A stretch of DNA of 5,452 bases from Deltaproteobacteria bacterium (lineage in GTDB: Bacteria; Bdellovibrionota_B; Oligoflexia; Oligoflexales; Bog-1112). This document shows, one piece after another, positions 1-5,430 of this stretch. Below the pieces are notes generated by a model. The model was not told where the DNA came from. It worked only from the letters and a program-made list of their open reading frames with translations, and ran no database searches. Location: the NCBI GenBank assembly GCA_003136475.1, contig PLEQ01000038.1:250-5701 (forward strand), read 5' to 3'. The number at the start of each line of letters is the position of its first letter. Position 1 is the first letter of the stretch. Made by a program: the position numbers and the translations under genes.

Positions 1-22
1 ATCCTTTGATTTTCTTATTCCC
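1..22. repeat. Right arm of dispersed repeat (partial copy at window edge)
   Basis: These 22 bases are identical to positions 3990-4011, the last 22 bases of the complete repeat copy in the middle of the window. Identity stops at base 23 (C here, G at 4012). The copy is cut by the window edge, so its full length cannot be seen. It lies 70 bases beyond the stop codon of the convergent hydrolase gene. No rho-independent terminator is visible between this arm and that gene. Confidence 0.8.
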
Positions 23-92
23 CCTTCTAGTCACAACTGCATCAATTTTGAAAAATCTTGGTGTTCGTCTATTGCTTTTATAGCTTGAGCCA

Positions 93-1457
93 TCATCGTT
101 CACGCCCCCAAGTGTATACATTCTCTTGGTCAGAAACTTTCAGTGTGGTGACGGTGCCTAATTCGTCTTTTATAAAACTCGATTTTATAAAAGAATCTTT
201 GAAAAAGAATTCAGACTCAGAGGATGCGTGGAGAGCTCGTTTAAACCCTACGTCGGTAACAAAAAGTTGATTGCCCTCTAAGACTATTTGCACCGATCCT
301 TCCTTTTCCAAACTATATTTTCCGACATATGCTTTTAATTGCTCAGAAGCCAATGCAATTTCTTTAGGCTCCACGATGGACTTTCCTAATGCAATTGCTA
401 CAAATTTTTCAGCGAGATATTCTGGATCAAAATCTGGTTGTTGGGAGTTTAGCAAAATTGCAACATATAGTTTTTCTTTGGGAATACGGATTGCAATCGT
501 TCTGAATCCATTAATTCCTCCTCCATGCTGGATAGAAGCAAAACCATGGACATCTCGCAAGGACCAACCGTAGCCATATTTTGAAAATTCACCGTTATTT
601 AGCTTGAAGGGGGTAAATATTTGGGACCAAGTTTCTGGTTTGAGCAGCTTACCCTCGGTAATAGCCCAATCCCACTTAGCTAGGTCATCTACTGTGGAAA
701 CCAATGCTCCTGCAGCATACGGTATCGTCATACTGAGGGATTTTGCTACTTCAAAACCGTTGGCTCCCGTTGAGTAGCCTTCTATACGTTTAAGCCCATC
801 CCGTTCAAACCCTTCATATGCTGTATGCTTCATTTTAAGAGGTTCAAAAATATTTTGTGCAAGAAATTCTGCATAGGTTTGGTTGGATAATTTTTCTATC
901 ATTGCACCTAAGATGAAATACCCCGAATTGCAGTATCCAAAGCGTTCCCCTGGTTCAAATTGCATAGGTTCATTTTTAAAAACATCCATGAACTCTTGAG
1001 GGGTCAGATCTTTATCATTGATTTCCTGGAATTTGGGCATACTGGTGTAGCTCATAATCCCTGAAGTATGAGTAAGCAGATGCTCAATCGTAATCTTTTT
1101 TCCATGGGTGGGATAATCGGGAAAAAATTTAGTGATTTCATCCTTTACATCGAGCTTTTTTTGTTCGGAAAGCATCATAATAGCAACAGCAGTAAATTGC
1201 TTAGTGATTGATCCCAAGCGAAATATCATCTCGGGTTTCATAGCAACTTCTTGTTCAAGGTTTGCCATCCCGTAGGCCTTACGAAAGAGCGTTTTTCCAT
1301 CTTTTGTAACAAGAACAGTCGCACCAGGTGTATTTGCTTTGAAATAAGGTGATAGTGCAGTATCCATTGCCTGAGAGATACCTTCATTGTTACCAAATGC
1401 AGGCAGAGAAAGGAGCATCACAACCAATCCTGTAAGAAATTTTCGTAAAGAATTCAT
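93..1457 (-). CDS. Secreted serine hydrolase, class C beta-lactamase/S12 family, with C-terminal domain
   Basis: This 454-residue exported penicillin-recognising serine hydrolase belongs to the broad family of class C beta-lactamases, D-aminopeptidases and esterases. It has an N-terminal Sec signal peptide (basic MNSLRK, hydrophobic core to about residue 20, likely cleavage near FG-NN). The catalytic SxxK is S83-I-T-K86, the tyrosine motif is Y175-C-N177, and the KTG equivalent is H311-G-G. The conserved HLLTHTSG stretch is at 126-133. Residues from about 362 to the end form a separate beta-rich tail, starting near YVGKYSL, that resembles the DUF3471/Pab87-type C-terminal domain often fused to these enzymes. 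The start at 1457 is supported by AGGGAGA at 1462-1468. It is the last gene of the operon, 21 bases after its paralogue. HGG in place of KTG argues against assuming a true beta-lactamase. A peptidase or esterase role is equally possible and the substrate is unknown. Confidence 0.9.
   Translation of the reverse strand: MNSLRKFLTGLVVMLLSLPAFGNNEGISQAMDTALSPYFKANTPGATVLVTKDGKTLFRKAYGMANLEQEVAMKPEMIFRLGSITKQFTAVAIMMLSEQKKLDVKDEITKFFPDYPTHGKKITIEHLLTHTSGIMSYTSMPKFQEINDKDLTPQEFMDVFKNEPMQFEPGERFGYCNSGYFILGAMIEKLSNQTYAEFLAQNIFEPLKMKHTAYEGFERDGLKRIEGYSTGANGFEVAKSLSMTIPYAAGALVSTVDDLAKWDWAITEGKLLKPETWSQIFTPFKLNNGEFSKYGYGWSLRDVHGFASIQHGGGINGFRTIAIRIPKEKLYVAILLNSQQPDFDPEYLAEKFVAIALGKSIVEPKEIALASEQLKAYVGKYSLEKEGSVQIVLEGNQLFVTDVGFKRALHASSESEFFFKDSFIKSSFIKDELGTVTTLKVSDQENVYTWGRER
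166..194. repeat. Perfect 12-bp inverted repeat inside the hydrolase C-terminal domain
   Basis: Bases 166-177 (TCTTTTATAAAA) are the exact reverse complement of 183-194, separated by five bases. The 10-bp core TTTTATAAAA is itself palindromic, so it also appears as a direct repeat. In the protein this gives two SFIK blocks at about residues 422-430. It may be a local duplication within a loop of the C-terminal domain. It is too AT-rich and lies inside the coding region, so it is not a convincing terminator. Confidence 0.6.
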
Positions 1458-1461
1458 AACT

Positions 1462-1468
1462 TCTCCCT
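1462..1468 (-). promoter_or_regulatory. Ribosome binding site of the distal hydrolase gene
   Basis: On the minus strand this reads AGGGAGA, four bases before the ATG at 1457. It lies in the 21-base gap after the upstream hydrolase stop codon, which supports separate translation initiation within one transcript. Confidence 0.7.
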
Positions 1469-1478
1469 TTGAGAATTT

Positions 1479-2585
1479 TTAGTCGATTGCAATTCCAAGT
1501 TGTTCTAAGAGATCTGTGGCACTTGGGTATGTCGCGTTGTTGTTAAAGTTTACAACCCACAAACCTTGATCTATAAATTTTGCAAATTGAGATGCAGTTC
1601 CAGGCATACCTCCACCGTGGGTAATGAGATTGTATTTCTTGCCTTTGTATTCCATTGCGTTAAAGCCTAAACCAAATCCATAACTGTACTCTTTTTCTCC
1701 TCGATCACCGGTTATCTGTGCGCCACTATCCAAGGTTCCTTTAGAAAGGTATTTTGCCATGGTCTCTTTCTTTCGAAAAATCTTGTTTTGATCAAAAGCA
1801 TCGATCCACTTCTCGTAATCGTTTATCGACATCCAAATTCCACCTTCTGCTCCTGCTATGAGAACTTTAGGCCAACTCTCTTCTTTTAACAGAGGCCAAG
1901 GACTATATTGAAACGTATGGTTCGTTTGGGACGGAAGTGAGGCCTGCAAAAAAGCGGTTTTCATTCCAAATCTTTGGAAAATTCTCTCTTTTAGAAACTC
2001 TTCTAAAGATTGACCCGATACCTTTTCAATAATCTTTCCTAATAGCACATAGCCCGTATTGGAATACGCCATTTTTGTTCCAACAGGATTGAGCTCTAGT
2101 TTTTCCAGTTTTTTCATCACGTCGTCCGAAGTAAATCTTTTCTTTTGAGCTGCAATGCCCTCGATATCGACGGGAAAATAATCCGGAATACCTGATGTGT
2201 GAAAAAGAAGATGCCTGATTTTTATTCCCAAAAATTTTTCGGATAGCTCAAGGTATTGACTGGCCTCTTCTTCGATGGAGAGTTTCCCCTCCTCTTCCAA
2301 GAGAAGAATCCCCGCACTTATGAAATGTTTAGTGATAGAACAAATGGAAAAAGCTGTTTCCTCAGTTGCTTTTAAAACACAATTTTTCTTAGCATCAAAC
2401 TGAGCACAGCCACCGACGTCTTTAAATAGCACCTTACCATTTTTTACGACAAGGAGTGCAAACGCTGGTGTGCTATTATTGACAGCAAAACCACTGTTGG
2501 AAAAGGTTTTCACTTGCTCTCCTAAAGCAGATATTTCTAAGCAAAACAATAAAACGAAGCCTATTTTTGTAAAAAGATGATGCAT
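1479..2585 (-). CDS. Secreted serine hydrolase, class C beta-lactamase/S12 family, single domain
   Basis: This 368-residue paralogue of the next gene has only the catalytic domain. It has a signal peptide (MHHLFTKIGF then a hydrophobic stretch, cleavage probably near residues 20-23). Catalytic SxxK is S83-I-T-K86, the tyrosine motif is Y174-S-N176, HLLFHTSG is at 125-132, and the KTG equivalent is H323-G-G. It ends soon after the last strand (LWVVNFNNN), with no DUF3471-like tail. The frame stays open upstream to an ATG at 2762, but that start would overlap the membrane-protein gene by 164 bases and bury the signal peptide. AAGGAGAG at 2590-2597, four bases before the ATG at 2585, fixes the shorter form. 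It is likely exported and acts on a peptide, ester or lactam in the cell envelope or outside. The substrate is not predictable. Confidence 0.88.
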   Translation of the reverse strand: MHHLFTKIGFVLLFCLEISALGEQVKTFSNSGFAVNNSTPAFALLVVKNGKVLFKDVGGCAQFDAKKNCVLKATEETAFSICSITKHFISAGILLLEEEGKLSIEEEASQYLELSEKFLGIKIRHLLFHTSGIPDYFPVDIEGIAAQKKRFTSDDVMKKLEKLELNPVGTKMAYSNTGYVLLGKIIEKVSGQSLEEFLKERIFQRFGMKTAFLQASLPSQTNHTFQYSPWPLLKEESWPKVLIAGAEGGIWMSINDYEKWIDAFDQNKIFRKKETMAKYLSKGTLDSGAQITGDRGEKEYSYGFGLGFNAMEYKGKKYNLITHGGGMPGTASQFAKFIDQGLWVVNFNNNATYPSATDLLEQLGIAID

Positions 2586-2589
2586 ACTA

Positions 2590-2597
2590 CTCTCCTT
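2590..2597 (-). promoter_or_regulatory. Ribosome binding site that decides the start of the proximal hydrolase
   Basis: The minus strand reads AAGGAGAG directly after the stop codon of the membrane-protein gene (2599-2601) and four bases before ATG at 2585. It selects the start with a proper signal peptide over the longer open frame that overlaps the upstream gene. Confidence 0.75.
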
Positions 2598-2598
2598 A

Positions 2599-3309
2599 TT
2601 ACGAATAAAAGTTAACCCACCATCGGCTTGCAAGTCCTGACAACACGTCACAAAGAAACATAGAAATAAGAAACACCAGCCACAGCATTTTGCCTTGAAG
2701 TCCTGAAGACTCCTTGAGAGCAAACCAGTAGGTGATGCATTGCCAAACGACAAAAGGGGCAAAGCTAATCCCTAATACACTTACTAAACGGTGAGGATCG
2801 GATACTCCAGATGCGATCCCTTTTAATTCAGGAAATATTGCAACATAGATAAGGTGTAGTGAAACTGCCGCAAGATATGGGAATCTAGACAGAAAAACTG
2901 TACCTACAAAATCCACAAAACGAAGGGAGCGTTGTTTCGCTAAAATAGCACCTAGATAAAACAACAAGCTCAGAACCAAATTGTTCGTAATGCATTGCAA
3001 TGCGAGTCTTCCAATGTCGACGGTGTAGTATTTGTTTTCATAAAGATGAAAGCTCAAAAAACCAGGATAGTGGATATACCCAAGGTTTGCGATAATAGCC
3101 ATCAAGACTACAAACAAAATCCCCAATGCAAATGCGGAAAAACCTGCAATTTTGCTAAATGGATTCAGTAAAATCGAATCTTCTATCGAAGAAAAAAAGG
3201 ATTTAGATTGGATTGCTGTTCGTAGCATTTCGTAATTTTCGCTCGAAATCTTTTCTTCTTCGAGTAGTTGGTTTAATTTAAGTTGTTCTTGTTTCATAAC
3301 CTTGCTCAT
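2599..3309 (-). CDS. Five-pass integral membrane protein, Yip1-like topology
   Basis: This 236-residue protein has a charged cytosolic N-terminus of about 50 residues followed by five predicted membrane segments at roughly 53-77, 105-125, 140-160, 176-198 and 208-228. The size, number of passes and position after a regulator recall bacterial Yip1-domain proteins, but no diagnostic motif makes this certain. The N-terminus (about residues 11-33) forms a short amphipathic helical hairpin, L-LEEEKI-S-ENYEMLRTAI. It matches the C-terminal end of the regulator encoded just upstream and is reminiscent of SHOCT-like segments. The ATG at 3309 is one base after the regulator's stop codon, so the two are very likely translationally coupled. 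GGGG within the end of the regulator gene serves as a Shine-Dalgarno site. A second Met at codon 5 is an alternative start. A role in sensing or sequestering the regulator is inference only. Confidence 0.8.
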   Translation of the reverse strand: MSKVMKQEQLKLNQLLEEEKISSENYEMLRTAIQSKSFFSSIEDSILLNPFSKIAGFSAFALGILFVVLMAIIANLGYIHYPGFLSFHLYENKYYTVDIGRLALQCITNNLVLSLLFYLGAILAKQRSLRFVDFVGTVFLSRFPYLAAVSLHLIYVAIFPELKGIASGVSDPHRLVSVLGISFAPFVVWQCITYWFALKESSGLQGKMLWLVFLISMFLCDVLSGLASRWWVNFYS

Positions 3310-3310
3310 C

Positions 3311-3673
3311 CTAAATCCCCTTTAGTAAAAGAGCAGCTTGATTTGCGTTGATTTTCCTTTCCTCTAAATCTGCAAGGATTTTATTTCGTTTTGAAGTTGC
3401 AACAGCTTCCAAATTATCTAAAGCATCTATAACAGCGTTCAACCGGTTGCGTACGGTGGGATAAGATATATCAAACCTTGCAGCAACCTCTTTTAGGCTG
3501 CCACTGGCTTTGACAAACTCTTGGATAAACAAAAGGTCCTCCTGGGAAAGCTTTAAAAGCGAGGGGACTTGGAAAGCCCCTTCAAATTTCGTTCCACAGG
3601 AAGTGCATTCGATATTTTTAATTGTAACTTCAGATACATGGCAACTTGGGCACTGGGTGATAAGTTTAGACAT
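3311..3673 (-). CDS. DUF2089-family zinc-ribbon/HTH transcriptional regulator
   Basis: This 120-residue protein matches the DUF2089 pattern closely. An N-terminal zinc ribbon carries C8-P-S-C11 and C23-T-S-C26. It is followed by the family-typical segment near residues 37-58 (SLLKLSQEDLLFIQEFVKA) and a helix-turn-helix at about 59-80, containing LKEVAARFDISYPTVRNRL. The C-terminal 23 residues form a short helical hairpin (ILADLEERKI, then NANQAALLL). The ATG at 3673 has GGAGGT at 3682-3687, eight bases upstream. Another ATG at 3681 is out of frame. It is the first gene of the operon, directly behind a strong promoter with a palindrome over the -35 box, so autoregulation is a reasonable guess. 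DUF2089 proteins are generally presumed DNA-binding regulators; I know of no defined target for this one. Confidence 0.88.
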   Translation of the reverse strand: MSKLITQCPSCHVSEVTIKNIECTSCGTKFEGAFQVPSLLKLSQEDLLFIQEFVKASGSLKEVAARFDISYPTVRNRLNAVIDALDNLEAVATSKRNKILADLEERKINANQAALLLKGI

Positions 3674-3681
3674 AAATCCAT

Positions 3682-3687
3682 ACCTCC
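3682..3687 (-). promoter_or_regulatory. Ribosome binding site of the DUF2089 regulator
   Basis: The minus strand reads GGAGGT eight bases before the ATG at 3673. Together with the -10 box at 3694-3699 it implies a leader of only about 15-20 bases, too short for a riboswitch or attenuator. Confidence 0.75.
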
Positions 3688-3693
3688 GCCAAG

Positions 3694-3722
3694 ATTATGT
3701 CCATTTGATTAAATATTGTCAA
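3694..3722 (-). promoter_or_regulatory. Sigma70-type promoter of the regulator-hydrolase operon
   Basis: On the minus strand a perfect -35 TTGACA (3717-3722) is followed after exactly 17 bases by CATAAT (3694-3699), five of six matches to the -10 consensus. The Shine-Dalgarno site begins a few bases after the expected start point. No other promoter is evident in the short gaps between the four downstream genes, so this probably drives the whole operon. Confidence 0.75.
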
Positions 3723-3725
3723 TAT
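3713..3725. promoter_or_regulatory. Candidate operator palindrome over the -35 box
   Basis: ATATTG and CAATAT form a perfect 6-bp inverted repeat around the single base T3719. The palindrome covers most of the -35 hexamer (3717-3722), where a bound dimer would block RNA polymerase. The DNA is very AT-rich here, so short palindromes can arise by chance. The site is proposed only because of its position upstream of a regulator gene. Confidence 0.35.
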
Positions 3726-3749
3726 ATTTATTAATAAAATTAAAAATAG

Positions 3750-3780
3750 TTTACATATATTAAATAATAAGTTATATGAT
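3750..3780 (+). promoter_or_regulatory. Candidate plus-strand promoter for the small secreted ORF
   Basis: TTTACA at 3750-3755 is followed by TATATG at 3773-3778 (17-base spacing) or by TATGAT at 3775-3780 (19-base spacing). It lies about 30 bases before the plus-strand ORF start and diverges from the operon promoter. The surrounding spacer is almost pure A and T, so hexamer matches carry limited weight. Confidence 0.4.
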
Positions 3781-3809
3781 TTGAATAGAAACAAGAAATG
3801 GGGAGTATG

Positions 3810-3998
3810 ATGAAGATCTTTATAGCTATTTTTTATCTTGTATTGCTTGCTCAGAGCGCTTTAGCAAGTGCCGAAATTATAGAGGGAAAATTTGATATTG
3901 AGGGTTATTCCCTTTACATAAAATGCGAAGGAATTAATCAAGCGGTAGAGCCAATTCTGTCCATTAGTATACGCGTCTCAGGTGGCGAGATCCTTTGA
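3810..3998 (+). pseudogene. Truncated secreted protein, alpha/beta-hydrolase-like N-terminus, ending inside the repeat
   Basis: The reading frame gives 62 residues. It begins with a good signal peptide (MKIFIAIFYLVLLAQSALA, cleavage before SAE). The start at 3810 is preferred because GGGGAG lies at 3800-3805; ATG codons at 3798 and 3807 share the frame. The first mature residues contain GKFDIEGYSLYIKCEG, which resembles the opening strand of secreted alpha/beta-hydrolases. From codon 42 on, the sequence is encoded by the repeat (3933-4011), and the TGA at 3996-3998 lies inside it. No nucleophile elbow or catalytic triad follows, so the hydrolase, if it was one, is cut off. The alternative is a genuine 43-residue secreted peptide that uses repeat sequence as its C-terminus. 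The family assignment rests on about 15 residues and is tentative. Confidence 0.45.
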
Positions 3999-4011
3999 TT
4001 TTCTTATTCCC
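3933..4011. repeat. Complete copy of a dispersed 79-bp repeat with imperfect dyad symmetry
   Basis: The first 22 bases (3933-3954) recur exactly at 5431-5452, the right end of the window. The last 22 (3990-4011) recur exactly at 1-22, the left end. The 35 bases between (3955-3989) are seen only here. The two arms can pair as an interrupted hairpin: AATCAA (3936-3941) with TTGATT (3995-4000), GG (3944-3945) with CC (3992-3993), GCC (3950-3952) with GGC (3984-3986), and CTG (3957-3959) with CAG (3979-3981). The 79-bp length is inferred from the outer limits of the two matches. The repeat is fused in frame to the small secreted ORF and provides its stop codon. Confidence 0.7.
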
Positions 4012-4152
4012 GTGTCCAATAGCTATCTTTGCTTTGCCGGCAACCAGCGTGGCGTAAGCGGTGGTTTAGAGGATTTTAAACGGATCAAAATCTGGTGGAA
4101 GTGCGAAGGGGAGCAGTGTTACTTCGATTCCATGTTCTTGAACGCGCTTTAG
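3991..4152 (+). pseudogene. Possible coding remnant downstream of the repeat
   Basis: In the frame one base ahead of the small secreted ORF, codons stay open from 3949 through the repeat to TAG at 4150-4152. Beyond the repeat this reads SNSYLCFAGNQRG, then a middle containing FKRIKIWWKCEGEQCYFDS, ending FLNAL. The mix of residues looks protein-like, but there is no start codon with a ribosome binding site and I recognise no family. It may be the severed 3' end of a gene broken or shuffled at the repeat. An open stretch of this length can also occur by chance. Confidence 0.25.
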
Positions 4153-4302
4153 AAAACCTGTCGTCTAATGGCTTGTAAGCTCAGCCTTAATAAAACCATC
4201 GCAGACCCGATTTCATCAGCCAGTGTTTTGCCGTTACGGATTGCGGTCGTTTTCCCTTATGCTATGATGGATTCATTTTTCTTTACAATATAAAGTTGCT
4301 TT
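4153..4302. other. Intergenic spacer before the acyltransferase
   Basis: This stretch holds no convincing gene, RNA or terminator. A 41-codon plus-strand frame (4168-4293) lacks a ribosome binding site, and an open minus-strand frame of about 35 codons lacks a start codon. TTGCGG (4241-4246) and TATGAT (4263-4268), 16 bases apart, form a possible promoter for the acyltransferase, about 35 bases before its ATG. That promoter is weakly supported. Confidence 0.4.
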
Positions 4303-5415
4303 ATGGACCGTTTAAAAGGGCTCGATCTTCTTCGAGCCATCGCCATTTTATGGGTGATGCTTTTTCATGCTTGGGTTGCCGGGCTTGGTTTACCGTTTTT
4401 GGCTGTTGCAAAATACGGCTGGATGGGGGTTGACCTCTTCTTTGCGCTAAGTGGCTATCTGATCGGCTCTCAGTTATTCAAGTCTTACGCTCAAAACGTA
4501 ACACCTTCGCTAAAGCAGTTCTATCTGCGTCGTGCGTTCAGGGTCCTACCCGCATACTGGGTCGTCGTGATTCTCTATTTCACGGTTCCTCTGTTTCGTG
4601 AAGAACCAAATATTCAACCTCTATGGCAGTTTCTAACTTTCACTGAAAATCTACTAATTGACTATCGCAACAACAAAGCATTTTCGCATGCCTGGTCTCT
4701 CTGCATCGAAGAGCATTTCTATCTGCTATTCCCTTTGATCGCTTTTGTTCTCATGAAAAATTCTTCTTTGAAGAAGACAGTTTTTGTTTGCCTTGGCTTT
4801 TTAGCAGCTGGTATCGTTCTTCGCGGATATATTTGGCTGTTTGAATTGTACCCAATACGAAAGATAGGCGGAGAAACTTATAGTTTTGGTCCTAAGTTTA
4901 TCGAGCTGATCTATTTTCCCACCTATAGTCGCTTGGACGGACTATTAGCCGGAGTTGTCATTGCTGGGATTAGATACTTTCGGCCTCTTTGGTGGGAGCT
5001 GTGGATGAAAAAAGGCAACTTGCTATTTGTTTTAAGTTTGGTAGGGATAGCGGTATGTCTTTGGATGTTCCAAGCTCGCGATTCATTTATCGGATCTGTC
5101 TTTGGTTATCCCCTTCTCTCTGCAAGTTTTGCTTTACTGGTAGCAGCGGCTGTCAGCCCGCGTACTATCCTCGGGTCCGTCAGGATCCCTTTTGCTGGAA
5201 CCATTGCGACACTGGCCTACAGCTTATATCTGATCAACAAACAAGTCTTTCATCTTAATCAGCTCTATTTCAAGGAGTTGGTCTCTGATGGAGGGTATCA
5301 AGCTCTAGTTATTCACGGTATCTCTGTCTTTGTAGTTGGAATTCTGTTGTATTGGCTTATCGAACGGCCGTTTTTAAAATTACGCGAAAAATTTATTGGG
5401 TCTTCAAAACCTTAA
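4303..5415 (+). CDS. Integral membrane acyltransferase, acyltransferase 3 (OafA/YrhL-like) family
   Basis: This 370-residue inner-membrane protein of about ten hydrophobic segments typically transfers an acetyl or other acyl group onto cell-surface sugars such as O-antigen, exopolysaccharide or peptidoglycan. Family signatures run in order: RLKGLDLLRAIAIL at 3-16 with the catalytic-type H22, GVDLFFALSGYLIG (42-55), the RRAFRVLPAYW block (76-86), and HAWSLCIEEHFY (129-140). Then come SRLDG (209-213), YSLYLINKQVFHL (306-318) and the closing IERPF (353-357). The protein ends soon after and has no SGNH extension. The ATG at 4303 is forced by an in-frame TAA at 4291-4293 and the early conserved motif, yet no Shine-Dalgarno site precedes it. 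The final motif has Asn-Lys where many relatives have Thr-His or similar. It is separated from the operon by the repeat and probably transcribed alone; the acceptor is unknown. Confidence 0.92.
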   Translation: MDRLKGLDLLRAIAILWVMLFHAWVAGLGLPFLAVAKYGWMGVDLFFALSGYLIGSQLFKSYAQNVTPSLKQFYLRRAFRVLPAYWVVVILYFTVPLFREEPNIQPLWQFLTFTENLLIDYRNNKAFSHAWSLCIEEHFYLLFPLIAFVLMKNSSLKKTVFVCLGFLAAGIVLRGYIWLFELYPIRKIGGETYSFGPKFIELIYFPTYSRLDGLLAGVVIAGIRYFRPLWWELWMKKGNLLFVLSLVGIAVCLWMFQARDSFIGSVFGYPLLSASFALLVAAAVSPRTILGSVRIPFAGTIATLAYSLYLINKQVFHLNQLYFKELVSDGGYQALVIHGISVFVVGILLYWLIERPFLKLREKFIGSSKP

Positions 5416-5430
5416 TCGTCTCGCAATTCT

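Noticed and set aside
2586..2762. Longer N-terminal form of the proximal hydrolase
   Set aside because: It would overlap the membrane-protein gene by 164 bases and place the signal peptide inside the protein. A strong ribosome binding site precedes the ATG at 2585.
3933..4011. Integron attC site
   Set aside because: The length and hairpin would suit, but there is no RYYYAAC/GTTRRRY core pair at the ends, no integrase gene, and cassette-like open frames are not placed as expected.
3933..4011. tRNA gene
   Set aside because: The 5' half of the D-arm is missing, no anticodon arm can be drawn, and the T-loop is too long.
4169..4190. Transcription terminator GGCT...AGCC
   Set aside because: The stem is only four pairs with a long loop and no T-run follows.
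4235..4251. 17-base near match to 485-501 in the distal hydrolase gene (two mismatches)
   Set aside because: It is short, flanked by unrelated sequence and in inconsistent coding frames. It probably arose by chance.
4168..4293. 41-codon plus-strand ORF starting MACKLSLNK
   Set aside because: It has no ribosome binding site, no recognisable family, and stops just before the acyltransferase leader. It is likely chance.
4989..5258. Open frame inside the acyltransferase
   Set aside because: It lies in another frame of a gene with clear family motifs and has no independent support.
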